Shown: positions 35,074-43,323, numbered from the stretch's first letter. The stretch is 49,767 nt of DNA from Candidatus Saccharimonadota bacterium (GCA_027492635.1 JAPUEH010000015.1:9254-59020); one strand, 5' to 3'. The notes: a model not told the origin generated them from the sequence alone. Made by a program: numbers and translations.

Positions 35074-35556
35074 ATGACAAAGTACAACGAACTCCAAGTT
35101 TCTGCCAATAAAGACAAGAAGCGAGTTGGCCGAGGTATCTCAGCTGGCGGTGGTAAGACTGCTGGTCGTGGTACAAAGGGTCAAAAATCCCGTACTGGTA
35201 AAAAGCTCCGCGCAATGTTCCAGGGTGGTAGTGGACCGCTTGCACAGCGTGCACCAAAAAACCGTGGATTTAAAAGCCACAAAGCACCTGCACAGGTTGT
35301 CTATCTCGACCACCTCAATGCGTTTAAGGGCAAAACTGCCGACAACACAACATTGTTTGAACAGGGTTACATTGCGACACCTTTTCATACTGTCAAGGTT
35401 ATCGCTCGTGGCGAGCTGACAGAAAAAGTGACGCTCAAGGTGCAAGCTGCATCAAAGAGCGTACAAGAAGCGGTTACAAAAGCTGGTGGTACATTCGAAA
35501 AAGTACCAACACCACTCAAGCAGTCTGCCAAAGAGGCGGAAAAAGCTGAGAAATAG
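35074..35556 (+). CDS. rplO: Ribosomal protein L15 (uL15)
   Basis: L15 is a late-assembly 50S protein. The 160-residue product contains DKKRVGRGISAGGGKTAGRG, TKGQKSRTGKKLRAMFQGGS, PLAQRAPKNRGF and a C-terminal domain, then a Lys/Glu-rich tail. It starts right after the rpsE stop and ends the unit. secY, which normally follows in the same operon, has a separate promoter 550 bases on. Confidence 0.96.
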   Translation: MTKYNELQVSANKDKKRVGRGISAGGGKTAGRGTKGQKSRTGKKLRAMFQGGSGPLAQRAPKNRGFKSHKAPAQVVYLDHLNAFKGKTADNTTLFEQGYIATPFHTVKVIARGELTEKVTLKVQAASKSVQEAVTKAGGTFEKVPTPLKQSAKEAEKAEK

Positions 35557-35573
35557 CTAGTAGCGCTATAGAG

Positions 35574-35601
35574 AAAAAGCCCCCTCTTTAGGGGCTTTTT
35601 T
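35574..35601. terminator. Shared bidirectional terminator
   Basis: AAAAAGCCCC (35574-35583) and GGGGCTTTTTT (35591-35601) form a stem with A and T tracts on both sides, so it can stop both rplO transcription and the converging phosphatase gene. The phosphatase stop codon (35588-35590) lies in the loop. Confidence 0.9.
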
Positions 35602-36040
35602 GATTTTGAGCGAGTAACGTGTCAACTCTACTCGTGATTTCATCATAAATTGCCTGCAAGTATTCCTGCTTTTTGGTTCTATCTATGCGTGTCCCTTCGC
35701 CAATATCAGTGATTTCCCATACTTCATACTTAGTAGGCAGGTTGGGCAGTAGCTGTGCCGCCTCATCGACGACACGTTGATTCATAAATATGATGTAGTC
35801 ATTCTTCAAGATGCGCTCTGGGGTCAGCTGCTCTGGCTGCGATTTTGCATAATGTGCGATATTATTCGACCTGAGCAAGCCCAATGTTTCATAGAAGTAT
35901 TGCCGTTCTTGAGGATCATTCCAGCCTACCGATGTTCCACTTGATTTGGCGGTGACTGTTGAGTTTGAAAGGGATTTTGTATATGTTTCTGCGATCAAGC
36001 TTCGCAAAAGGTTTCCCCTGCAGATAAAGTGAATTTGCAT
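35588..36040 (-). CDS. Low-molecular-weight phosphatase/arsenate-reductase-fold protein
   Basis: This 150-residue cytosolic protein starts with the phosphatase P-loop: QIHFICRGNLLRSLIAE, in which Cys and Arg fit CX5R followed by Ser. The usual second Cys position (CxGNxCRS) is Leu. The Asp of the general-acid loop is not obvious, so catalytic activity is uncertain. Protein tyrosine phosphatase or arsenate reductase are the possible roles. A near-consensus promoter (TTGACA at 36077-36072, 17-bp spacer, TACACT at 36054-36049) ends 8 bases before the ATG without a Shine-Dalgarno site. Confidence 0.75.
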   Translation of the reverse strand: MQIHFICRGNLLRSLIAETYTKSLSNSTVTAKSSGTSVGWNDPQERQYFYETLGLLRSNNIAHYAKSQPEQLTPERILKNDYIIFMNQRVVDEAAQLLPNLPTKYEVWEITDIGEGTRIDRTKKQEYLQAIYDEITSRVDTLLAQNQKSP

Positions 36041-36083
36041 GTCTAGATAGTGTATGAAATAGGCAGATCCGTGTCAAGTAATG

Positions 36084-36112
36084 TTGGTGCTCTTACGAAT
36101 CTGTAGTACAAT
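36084..36112 (+). promoter_or_regulatory. secY promoter
   Basis: TTGGTG (36084-36089), a 17-bp spacer and TACAAT (36107-36112) lie on the plus strand. They sit back-to-back with the promoter of the minus-strand phosphatase; the two -35 boxes are 6 bp apart. Confidence 0.65.
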
Positions 36113-36167
36113 AGTAGGCGAATAAGTCCGAGAGACAATGAGACCGAACAAAGAGGGTAAAACATCT

Positions 36168-37580
36168 ATGAACTGGAAAACAATTTTCAAATCACTAAAA
36201 AATAAAGATATGCAGCAACGATTGCTTATCGTACTTGCGCTGGTTGCGGTTTATCGTATGCTGTCGCATATCCCTGTGCCGCTTGCAGAGCCGAGTAAGC
36301 TCAAAGACGTGATCACGAGCTTTTTGTCTGCCAGCGACTTTGGCGGCTTCCTGAATCTGCTGTCTGGCGGCGCATTGAGCCAGCTTTCTATTGTACTTGT
36401 GGGGTTGAGTCCGTTTATCACCGCAAGTATCATCACACAGCTGCTTACGAAAGCTATTCCAAAGCTTGAAGAGTTGCACAAAGATGGTGAGTCTGGTCGT
36501 CGTAAGATTAACCAGTGGACACGTATGTTGACACTGCCTCTTGCGATTGTTCAATCCATTGCTTTCATCTATATGCTTCGCCAGTCGGTACTCGCCGGCA
36601 ATACTACGACTTTGGGAGCGGCATCAATTACTGATTGGGTTGTTGCTGTTACCGCGATGACTGCCGGGTCAATGTTGCTGATGTGGATAGGTGAGCTGAT
36701 TACCGAGCGTGGTATTGGCAATGGTATTAGTATGTTGATTTTTGCTGGTATTATCAGTCAAATGCCACAAACTCTTTCGACTCTTTGGACATCGCTCTTT
36801 GATACATCGTCTGGTTCGTTGAGCGTATTTGGCTGGTTTAGCCTCCCTGTCAACCCTATGATCTTCTATGTGGTATTGGCGCTTGCTTCTGCTTCGATTA
36901 TTATGCTCTATTTGCTCGTAAAGATTAATGAGGCGCAGCGTGTCATTACTATCAACTATGCGAAGCGCGTGCAGGGTAATAGCAGTTACGGTGGTATCAA
37001 GAGTGTGTTGCCAGTCAAGATGATTGCGGCTGGTGTGATCCCCGTTATATTTGCCGTCGCGTTTTTGAGTCTACCTGCATTTGTTGGTCAGATTCTAAAG
37101 TCGACTGGCAATGAGGCCTATACACAAACTGCGGACAATCTTATCAAATGGTTCCAGGCTCCGAATCCAGGCGAGTTTACAGGGCAGTCAGCTGAGGCAT
37201 TTATCTACCCAGTGCTCTACTTCTTGTTGGTTATTTTGTTTACTTATTTCTATACGGGTATCGTGTTTAATAGTAATGAAATCGCCGAGAATCTTCAGAA
37301 ACAAGGTGCATTTATAGAAGGCGTTCGACCTGGCGAGCAGACAGAAAAATACCTCAATAAAGTCGTTAATCGGCTCATATTGTTTGGGTCGCTTGCGCTG
37401 GGGCTTGTGGCTGTGACGCCGTTCGCGGTAGAGTATTTGCTCTATAACTTCACAGGCATTAGTAATGCAAACCTTGCGATTGGCGGTACGGGACTTCTGA
37501 TTATCGTGACAGTTGCACTTGAAAGCTTGCGGCAGATCAATAGTCGTGCGCTTATGGTGACATACGACGACTACAAATAA
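36168..37580 (+). CDS. secY: Protein translocase subunit SecY
   Basis: SecY is the channel of the Sec translocase in the cytoplasmic membrane. The 470-residue protein has ten hydrophobic segments. Typical blocks are RLLIVLALVAVYRMLSHIPV, the plug region GGALSQLSIVLVGLSPFITA, GNGISMLIFAGI, the cytosolic loop INEAQRVITINYAKRV and the C-terminal NEIAENLQKQGAFIEGVRPG. I prefer the ATG at 36168 (MNWKTIFKSL) because it gives the normal N-terminus and GAGGG lies about 11 bases upstream; an in-frame ATG at 36138 would add ten residues. adk and map, the usual followers, are absent; a sortase follows instead. Confidence 0.97.
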   Translation: MNWKTIFKSLKNKDMQQRLLIVLALVAVYRMLSHIPVPLAEPSKLKDVITSFLSASDFGGFLNLLSGGALSQLSIVLVGLSPFITASIITQLLTKAIPKLEELHKDGESGRRKINQWTRMLTLPLAIVQSIAFIYMLRQSVLAGNTTTLGAASITDWVVAVTAMTAGSMLLMWIGELITERGIGNGISMLIFAGIISQMPQTLSTLWTSLFDTSSGSLSVFGWFSLPVNPMIFYVVLALASASIIMLYLLVKINEAQRVITINYAKRVQGNSSYGGIKSVLPVKMIAAGVIPVIFAVAFLSLPAFVGQILKSTGNEAYTQTADNLIKWFQAPNPGEFTGQSAEAFIYPVLYFLLVILFTYFYTGIVFNSNEIAENLQKQGAFIEGVRPGEQTEKYLNKVVNRLILFGSLALGLVAVTPFAVEYLLYNFTGISNANLAIGGTGLLIIVTVALESLRQINSRALMVTYDDYK

Positions 37581-37601
37581 ATAGTAAGCGGAGGGCGATG
37601 G

Positions 37602-38288
37602 GTGGCAACTGGATTACACATTGAACAGCAAAAAGATTTCCGACCAGGAAGGTGGGTTGCTAGTCTTGTGGTATTGGCGCTGCTCGCTGCTGTCGGATGG
37701 TTCGGCTATCGATACTATACAACTGGCGAACAGCCACCTATTCCCGTTGCATTTGCGACAGCAAATCCTGAAGTTGACGAAGCACAAGTGACCGTCGACC
37801 AAAAAGAAGATCATAAGGTAGAGCCTGCTGAGCCGCGCTATATTTCGATTCGCTCGCTAGGTATAGATAAAGCGCGTGTATTGGGTATCGGTGTCAAACC
37901 AAATGGAGAGCTCGATACTCCCCGCAACATTCATGACGTAGGCTGGTACAAAAAAAGCGCAACACCAGGTAGTGGTAGCAGCGCGCTGTTGCTTGACGGC
38001 CACAATGGAGGTCCTACAAAGGGCGGTGTGTTTGAAAAGCTCCCCGACATTAAGGCGGGCGACGAGATTATTGTGGAACGCGGTGACGGTCAGAAGTTTA
38101 CCTACGAAGTTAAGGAAAACGAAACTTTGCCACTTGATGAGCTGAACGATGGTGGCATGAAGCGTATGAGCGAGTCGGCCAGCGATACGGCCGAAGGCTT
38201 AAATTTGATATCATGCACTGGTAATTGGGTGCCAGCTCAGAACACGTACGATAAACGGGTGACAATCCGAGCGGTTGCAGTAGAGTAA
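37602..38288 (+). CDS. Sortase-family transpeptidase, GTG start
   Basis: This 228-residue membrane-anchored protein has a membrane segment at about residues 20-40, a linker, and a sortase domain. Catalytic residues are visible: His in LLLDGHNGG, Cys in LNLISCTGNW (replacing the usual TLTC), and Arg in YDKRVTIRAV. The GTG at 37602 is chosen because GGAGGG lies about 6 bases upstream. It is 21 bases after secY in the same direction, so co-transcription is likely. No LPXTG substrate was seen in this window. Class is uncertain; class E or F are possible. Confidence 0.88.
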   Translation: MATGLHIEQQKDFRPGRWVASLVVLALLAAVGWFGYRYYTTGEQPPIPVAFATANPEVDEAQVTVDQKEDHKVEPAEPRYISIRSLGIDKARVLGIGVKPNGELDTPRNIHDVGWYKKSATPGSGSSALLLDGHNGGPTKGGVFEKLPDIKAGDEIIVERGDGQKFTYEVKENETLPLDELNDGGMKRMSESASDTAEGLNLISCTGNWVPAQNTYDKRVTIRAVAVE

Positions 38289-38333
38289 AAAGACGCCTAC
38301 TCAGCGAGGTTTTCCCGGCTGGCTAGAGCCGCC

Positions 38334-39047
38334 TCAATACGATGACAGACTGCTAAAGTAGTGGCGTCTAGTAATCGTGGCGTGACCTTGAGCCCGGCTT
38401 CCCGGAGTTGCTATACCTGCGGCAGTTTTTGGGACATACCTCCATTGCGGTCGGCTATAGTTTGCCGCCATCGCGTCTATGCTAATAGTCTCGAATAGTA
38501 TTGCTTGTTCGATTGCATTTGTTATAGTGTCGCCATGTTCCATACCAAACAGCTCGGCCTCCATTTCTCTGTCGGGGATTGGCTGTGGTACGGTATGCTC
38601 GATATATCCACGGTTTGGCATGAGCAGGTGACCATGGTTTGTGCGCAGCAGGTGGGCAACCCACTGCGACCCTTGGCGGGGGTTAAGGACTTCGGTTTGT
38701 GTGAAGTCTGTTGTGGACTGATTTTTGTGAGTAGACGTATATCCATGAGTGACACTGACAATATCTCGGTCGTCTTGGAAATTGTAACAACTACCTTGGT
38801 CTATGACGGAAGTATTGTGACGTAGCACATACTTCGTCGCGTCGTCGTTTGTTGTACCGAATAGCTCAAGTGTATGATCAAAGTACGGCCACTTTGCATA
38901 GAATATAGGGGAGGATGTATCTGGAGAAGCTGGAGGTAGCTCTTCTCCAAATGTCACTAGGATATCGCGAGCATAGGCGCAAATAGTACGAGGTCCCGAC
39001 TCCAGCGTGCGACCCAAGAACTCTTCTCTGGGGATTTGTTCGCTCAT
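38334..39047 (-). CDS. Unknown soluble protein
   Basis: This 237-residue protein has no signal peptide, membrane segment or motif I recognise. It is rich in Thr, Ser, His and Tyr and looks globular. The extended -10 TGA-TATAAC on the minus strand (-10 at 39060-39055) ends 7 bases before the ATG, again without a Shine-Dalgarno site, which supports the start. It converges with the sortase gene across 45 bases that contain no clear terminator. A plus-strand frame of 106 codons inside it (38505-38825) is treated as a shadow. Confidence 0.6.
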   Translation of the reverse strand: MSEQIPREEFLGRTLESGPRTICAYARDILVTFGEELPPASPDTSSPIFYAKWPYFDHTLELFGTTNDDATKYVLRHNTSVIDQGSCYNFQDDRDIVSVTHGYTSTHKNQSTTDFTQTEVLNPRQGSQWVAHLLRTNHGHLLMPNRGYIEHTVPQPIPDREMEAELFGMEHGDTITNAIEQAILFETISIDAMAANYSRPQWRYVPKTAAGIATPGSRAQGHATITRRHYFSSLSSY

Positions 39048-39101
39048 GCCACTGGTTATATCATGGCTAATCCATTGTGTCTAGCTGCCGATCGGAGTGG
39101 C

Positions 39102-39213
39102 TTGACCTATCGAGAGGATTTGCTACAATTAAACATAAGATCAACGCGTGTATCGGTAGCTCACACTGGGTTGCTAAAAAGCGCTTTACTCTTCAATATT
39201 TTTGATGTATAAT
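39102..39213 (+). promoter_or_regulatory. Two tandem promoters of the infA operon
   Basis: P1 is TTGACC (39102-39107), a 16-bp spacer and extended -10 TGC-TACAAT (39124-39129). P2 is TTTACT (39185-39190), a 17-bp spacer and TATAAT (39208-39213). P2 would give a leader of only about 8 bases before infA; P1 would give about 93. Confidence 0.75.
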
Positions 39214-39228
39214 GAGAAACTGTAATTT

Positions 39229-39471
39229 ATGGCGAGTCAAAAGGAAGTAATTAAGATGACGGGAAAGGTAGTGGAAGCACTGCCTGGTACTAAATTCAAG
39301 GTAGAACTTGAGAATGGCCATACAATTATCGCCCATATCAGCGGTAAAATGCGTAAGCATTATATTCGCTTGGTTCCGGGCGATAGAGTTGAAGTAGAGA
39401 TGACCCCGTATGATCTCACACAGGGTCGTATCAGCTTTCGACTTCGGGATGAGCCTGCGCGCGCTGCGTAG
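39229..39471 (+). CDS. infA: Translation initiation factor IF-1
   Basis: IF-1 binds the 30S A site during initiation. The 80-residue OB-fold protein is typical: [40 protein letters not shown] and [20 protein letters not shown]. No good Shine-Dalgarno site precedes the ATG. An in-frame ATG at 39256 would remove conserved residues, so 39229 is kept. It heads the alpha-operon genes. Confidence 0.96.
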   Translation: MASQKEVIKMTGKVVEALPGTKFKVELENGHTIIAHISGKMRKHYIRLVPGDRVEVEMTPYDLTQGRISFRLRDEPARAA

Positions 39472-39521
39472 GATCACCTATACGCAATAAATTTTAAGGA
39501 AGGGAGTTTTTGTAGACGCTC

Positions 39522-39638
39522 ATGAAAGTTCGTGCGAGTGTGAAAAAAATCAGCCCAGATGACCAGCTAGTGCGCCGTAAAGGTCGCCTCCGCGTCATCA
39601 ACAAGAAAAAACCTAAGAATAAGCAAAGGCAGGGTTAA
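39522..39638 (+). CDS. rpmJ: Ribosomal protein L36, cysteine-free form (bL36)
   Basis: This 38-residue protein starts [10 protein letters not shown] and ends KNKQRQG, as in L36. The four zinc ligands of the common form (CPKC... C...H) are absent; the corresponding stretches are [16 protein letters not shown] and NKKKPK. It is therefore the zinc-independent type. It lies between infA and rpsM, its normal position. AAGGAAGGGAG lies upstream but 20 or more bases from the ATG. It is short enough to be missed by gene callers. Confidence 0.93.
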   Translation: MKVRASVKKISPDDQLVRRKGRLRVINKKKPKNKQRQG

Positions 39639-39640
39639 GC

Positions 39641-40027
39641 ATGGCTCGAATTGCTGGGGTAACTATCCCATCAGAGAAGCAGGTTCAGATCGCTCTTACC
39701 TACATATATGGTATCGGTCCGAAATTTGCTGGAGACATCCTTGCGGCGGCCAAGATAGAGCCGACCACTCGGGTGAAAGATCTCACCGAGGCTGAAGAAC
39801 AGCGTATTCGTGAAATAATCGATGGTGATTATACGACCGAAGGCGACCTACAGCGCTTGGTAACAAACAATATTAAACGCCTCAAAGACGTCAACGCGTA
39901 TCGCGGTTTGCGTCACAAGGCAGGATTGCCGGTACGTGGACAACGCACCCGAACGAATGCACGAACTCGCAAGGGTCGCGCGCAGTCTGTGGGCGGCACA
40001 CAACCTAAAGCAGCAAGCAAGACCTAA
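39641..40027 (+). CDS. rpsM: Ribosomal protein S13 (uS13)
   Basis: S13 is in the 30S head and contacts the P-site tRNA and the 50S. The 128-residue protein has [56 protein letters not shown] and [15 protein letters not shown]. It begins 2 bases after the rpmJ stop. Confidence 0.97.
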   Translation: MARIAGVTIPSEKQVQIALTYIYGIGPKFAGDILAAAKIEPTTRVKDLTEAEEQRIREIIDGDYTTEGDLQRLVTNNIKRLKDVNAYRGLRHKAGLPVRGQRTRTNARTRKGRAQSVGGTQPKAASKT

Positions 40028-40047
40028 AGGAAAGGAACAAGAGTAAT

Positions 40048-40440
40048 ATGGCAGAAGCTAAAACATCCGCTCGGAAAAAGCAACGCCGATCAGTTCCTGC
40101 TGGTCAGCTGCATATCCAAGCAACATTTAACAACACGATCGTCACGTTTACCGACAAAAAAGGTAACGTCCTTGCAGCGGCAAGTGCTGGTGCGTGTGGA
40201 TTCCGTGGTAGCAAAAAAGGTACCGCTTACGCCGCGCAAGTTGCAGCTGAAAAAGCTGCCGAAGCTGTTAAAAGTCTTCATGGACTTGGTAGCGTCGATG
40301 TATTTGTCAAAGGCGTCGGCCTTGGCCGTGATGCGGCGATTCGTGCAATGAGCAATCTCGATATTGCTGTCGATAGTATCAAAGACGTGACTGGCGTACC
40401 TCATGGTGGCGTTCGTCCTAAAAAAGCGAGGAGGGCTTAG
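40048..40440 (+). CDS. rpsK: Ribosomal protein S11 (uS11)
   Basis: S11 is on the 30S platform near the E site. The 130-residue protein shows GQLHIQATFNNTIVTFTDKK, GACGFRGSKKGTAYAAQVAA, VFVKGVGLGRDAAIRAM and the C-terminal DVTGVPHGGVRPKKARRA. AAGGAA lies upstream of the ATG. Confidence 0.97.
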   Translation: MAEAKTSARKKQRRSVPAGQLHIQATFNNTIVTFTDKKGNVLAAASAGACGFRGSKKGTAYAAQVAAEKAAEAVKSLHGLGSVDVFVKGVGLGRDAAIRAMSNLDIAVDSIKDVTGVPHGGVRPKKARRA

Positions 40441-40443
40441 TAT

Positions 40444-41070
40444 ATGGCACGAGATACATCTCCTATTGTTAAGCAGTCTCGCCGTGAAGGCTACGCACTG
40501 CATCCAAAAGCACACAAGATTATGGCTCGCAAGAGCGGTATTCCAGGTGAGCACGCACATGGTCGCCAGGGCAAGCCAAGCTTGTACCTCACGCAACTTC
40601 GTGAAAAGCAAAAGGTTCGCCGTACTTACGGTTTGCTTGAAAAGCAATTTTCACGCCTCATGAAGGAAGCCGACCGCGCAAGTGGACAAGGTGTACTTCC
40701 TGGTGAGTTGCTCCTCCAGTTGCTTGAGCGACGTATTGATAACGCTGTCTATCGTGCAGGATTTGCGACAAGCCGCCGTGCTGCTCGTCAGCTGGTTGGC
40801 CACGGTCATTTCCTACTCAACGGTCGTCGTGTTGATATTCCATCTATCCGACTGAAGGCTGGTGACGTTATCGAAGTACGACCAAAAAGCCAGAAGAGCG
40901 GTTATTTCACACAAATCAACGATGTGATAAACAACTCTGTCCAGGGTCCACTTAGCTGGATGAAATCGGACGCAAAGAAGCTCACTATCACTGTAACGGG
41001 TAATCCAAAACGTGAAGAAGCGGAAGTAGATATTAACGAACAGCTCATCGTCGAGTACTACTCACGATAA
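40444..41070 (+). CDS. rpsD: Ribosomal protein S4 (uS4), cysteine-free
   Basis: S4 is a primary 16S rRNA binder. The 208-residue protein has LREKQKVRRTYGLLEKQFSR, the S4 RNA-binding domain with RRIDNAVYRAGFATSRRAAR and LVGHGHFLLNGRRVDIPSIR, and the C-terminal INEQLIVEYYSR. The N-terminal zinc or iron-sulphur cysteines found in some bacteria are absent, as in E. coli. GGAGG lies before the start. Confidence 0.97.
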   Translation: MARDTSPIVKQSRREGYALHPKAHKIMARKSGIPGEHAHGRQGKPSLYLTQLREKQKVRRTYGLLEKQFSRLMKEADRASGQGVLPGELLLQLLERRIDNAVYRAGFATSRRAARQLVGHGHFLLNGRRVDIPSIRLKAGDVIEVRPKSQKSGYFTQINDVINNSVQGPLSWMKSDAKKLTITVTGNPKREEAEVDINEQLIVEYYSR

Positions 41071-41088
41071 GGGTAAGGAGCCTAAACT

Positions 41089-42012
41089 ATGACAAAAGTT
41101 ATTCACAACCCTGCGCTCGCGAAGATTGATGAACATTCAGCAACAAGCGCGTCGTTTGTTATTGAGCCGCTTCATGCTGGCTATGGCAACACCCTTGGCA
41201 ACAGTTTGCGCCGCGTATTGCTTTCGAGCATCGCTGGTGGTGCGATTGTATCGTTCAAGATCGAAGGCGCGACGCACGAATTTACGACAGTAAAGGGTAT
41301 CAAGGAAGATGTTGTTGATATTAGCCTCAACCTCAAAAACGTACGCGTAAAAGTTCACACTGATGAGCCTGTTGAGCTTCGTCTTGAGAAGAAGGGTGCC
41401 GGTGTTGTTACTGCTGGCGATATCAAAACAACTGCCGATGTCGAGGTCATCAACCCGGAGCAGGTTGTATGTACTATTGATGATCCAAAAGCAAGTGTAT
41501 CTATCGACCTTGTTGTTGATTCTGGTCGCGGCTATCGCACAATCGAAGAAGCGAGCGATACTCGTCTCCATAGCGATCACATCGCACTCGACGCGGTATT
41601 TAGCCCAGTGCTGCGTGTACGCTACAAGGTTGACGGCACACGTGTCGGTCAAGAGACAAATCTCGACAAATTGACACTCACTGTTGAGACTGATGGCTCA
41701 CTGAGTCCGCGTGAAGCGTTTGAAGAAGCTGCAGCGATTCTCGTGAATCAATACACTGCACTTGCTGGCAGCACTACTGTTGAGGCGGCGCCTGCGCTTG
41801 GAGCGGCAACTGGCGACGAAGCCAACGAACTCAATACGCCAATCGAAGAGTTGAACTTGACTGCTCGTACAGCCAACGCGCTCGTTAACAACGAGATTCG
41901 TACTGTGCAAGACTTGGTGACACTCACTGAACAAGATTTGCGCGAGCTCAAAGGCTTTGGCTCAAAAGCACTTGATGAAGTAAAAGATAAACTAGCGGAG
42001 TTAGAACTGTAA
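41089..42012 (+). CDS. rpoA: DNA-directed RNA polymerase subunit alpha
   Basis: The alpha dimer scaffolds RNA polymerase. The 307-residue protein has the N-terminal assembly domain (EPLHAGYGNTLGNSLRRVLL, GVKEDVVDI-type block, RGYR) and a C-terminal domain after a linker at about residues 230-250 (ELNLTARTANALVNNEIRTV, LRELKGFGSKALDEVKDKL). The C-terminal domain retains the helix-hairpin-helix that contacts UP elements and activators. AAGGAG lies upstream of the ATG. Confidence 0.98.
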   Translation: MTKVIHNPALAKIDEHSATSASFVIEPLHAGYGNTLGNSLRRVLLSSIAGGAIVSFKIEGATHEFTTVKGIKEDVVDISLNLKNVRVKVHTDEPVELRLEKKGAGVVTAGDIKTTADVEVINPEQVVCTIDDPKASVSIDLVVDSGRGYRTIEEASDTRLHSDHIALDAVFSPVLRVRYKVDGTRVGQETNLDKLTLTVETDGSLSPREAFEEAAAILVNQYTALAGSTTVEAAPALGAATGDEANELNTPIEELNLTARTANALVNNEIRTVQDLVTLTEQDLRELKGFGSKALDEVKDKLAELEL

Positions 42013-42013
42013 T

Positions 42014-42400
42014 ATGCACCGACATGGATACAAAGGGCGTAAGTTCGGTCGTGAGCGCGACCAACGCCGCGCACTCATGAAGGGTCTGGCGACGAGCCTT
42101 GTCGAGTACGGCAAGATCGAGACGACGTTGCCAAAAGCCAAAGAATTGGTGCGTTATATAGAAAAGCTCATCACAAAAGCTAAAAAGGGTGATTTGGCGA
42201 GCCGCCGTGCAGTGATTGCCAAGCTATCTACCCAGGCAGCTGCCTACAAACTGGTAGACGAGATTGCACCACAGCTTACTGGTCGCACGAGTGGACACGT
42301 ACGCGTACAACGTACTCGTGTTCGTGTAGGTGACGGCGCACAGCTGGCGACAATCGAATTTGTCGACGAGCTCAAAGCCGTAGCAAAGGAGTCTAAGTAA
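42014..42400 (+). CDS. rplQ: Ribosomal protein L17 (bL17)
   Basis: L17 lies near the tunnel exit. The 128-residue protein has MHRHGYKGRKFGRERDQRRA, LMKGLATSLVEYGKIETTLP and GHVRVQRTRVRVGDGAQLAT. It starts one base after rpoA and overlaps rplM by TAATG. Confidence 0.97.
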   Translation: MHRHGYKGRKFGRERDQRRALMKGLATSLVEYGKIETTLPKAKELVRYIEKLITKAKKGDLASRRAVIAKLSTQAAAYKLVDEIAPQLTGRTSGHVRVQRTRVRVGDGAQLATIEFVDELKAVAKESK

Positions 42401-42840
42401 TGGTAAACGCAAAAACTTACTCTCAGAAACCGTCTGAAGTGAATCGCGAATGGCATCTGATTGATGCGACTGAGCTACCGCTTGGCCGTCTCAGCACTGT
42501 TATCGCTACGCTTTTGACAGGTAAAAGCAAGCCGACCTACACACCGCACATCGACGGCGGCGACTACGTTGTCGTCATCAACGCCAAAGATGTGCCGGTG
42601 ACAGGTGATAAAGAGCTGCAAAAGATTTACTACCGACACTCAGGATTCCCTGGCGGTATCAAAGACGCTCGTCTCGAAGAAGTTCGTGAGAAGTTCCCAG
42701 AGCGAATCATTGAAAATGCAGTCAAAGGTATGTTGCCAAAAAATAAACTTCAGGCTGGCCGCATGGCTCGACTGAAGGTATTTGCGGGCAGCGAACACGC
42801 TCACACTGCACAAACCCCAAAGAAAGTTGAGGTAAAGTAA
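42400..42840 (+). CDS. rplM: Ribosomal protein L13 (uL13)
   Basis: L13 is an early 50S assembly protein. The 146-residue product has REWHLIDATELPLGRLSTVI, HIDGGDYVVVINAKDVPVTG, YYRHSGFPGGIKD and GMLPKNKLQAGRMARLKVFA. The pair rplM-rpsI follows rplQ directly, an arrangement also known in Firmicutes. Confidence 0.97.
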   Translation: MVNAKTYSQKPSEVNREWHLIDATELPLGRLSTVIATLLTGKSKPTYTPHIDGGDYVVVINAKDVPVTGDKELQKIYYRHSGFPGGIKDARLEEVREKFPERIIENAVKGMLPKNKLQAGRMARLKVFAGSEHAHTAQTPKKVEVK

Positions 42841-42841
42841 T

Positions 42842-43240
42842 ATGGCAGATGCATCTTACTTCTACGGACTCGGCCGTCGCAAAGCCGCGACAGCACGTGC
42901 TCGCCTCTACAAAGGCAAGGGCAACGTGACGATCAACGACAAGCCTGCTGCGGAGTACCTCTCCGACAACAAGACGCTTCTCGCTGAAATCACCGACCCA
43001 CTTGCCCTCGTAGGCAAGCAAAAAGAGTTTGATATCACTGTCCGCGTAAGCGGTGGTGGTCTCGCTGGGCAAGTTGACGCGATCAAGCTAGCAATTGCAA
43101 AAGCAATCACTGTTGGTCATAGCGATCTACGCTCAACACTCAAAAAAGCCGAGTTCCTCAAACGCGACCCACGAGAAAAAGAGCGCAAGAAATATGGTCT
43201 TCGTTCTGCTCGCAAGCGCGAACAGTTCTCGAAGCGTTAG
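42842..43240 (+). CDS. rpsI: Ribosomal protein S9 (uS9)
   Basis: S9 reaches the P-site tRNA with its C-terminal tail. The 132-residue protein has YFYGLGRRKAATARARLYKG, ITVRVSGGGLAGQVDAIKLA and the tail REKERKKYGLRSARKREQFS-KR. It is the last gene of the infA-rpsI unit. Confidence 0.97.
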   Translation: MADASYFYGLGRRKAATARARLYKGKGNVTINDKPAAEYLSDNKTLLAEITDPLALVGKQKEFDITVRVSGGGLAGQVDAIKLAIAKAITVGHSDLRSTLKKAEFLKRDPREKERKKYGLRSARKREQFSKR

Positions 43241-43262
43241 TCCTACGGGTAATAAGCGCACA

Positions 43263-43297
43263 AATCAAGCACTCCTCGGGGTGCTTGATTGCTTTTT
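43263..43297 (+). terminator. Terminator of the infA-rpsI operon
   Basis: AATCAAGCAC (43263-43272) pairs with GTGCTTGATT (43281-43290), followed by GC and five T. Confidence 0.9.
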
Positions 43298-43308
43298 ATG
43301 AATAGCTG

Positions 43309-43317
43309 TGCTATAAT
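43309..43317 (+). promoter_or_regulatory. Promoter of the attenuator leader
   Basis: The extended -10 TGC-TATAAT (43309-43317) ends 6 bases before the leader ATG at 43324, with no Shine-Dalgarno site. Confidence 0.7.
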
Positions 43318-43323
43318 AGAATT

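Noticed and set aside
38505-38825. Plus-strand 106-codon ORF within the unknown gene at 38334-39047
   Set aside because: The minus-strand gene has the better start context (extended -10 with leaderless spacing) and covers the whole region.
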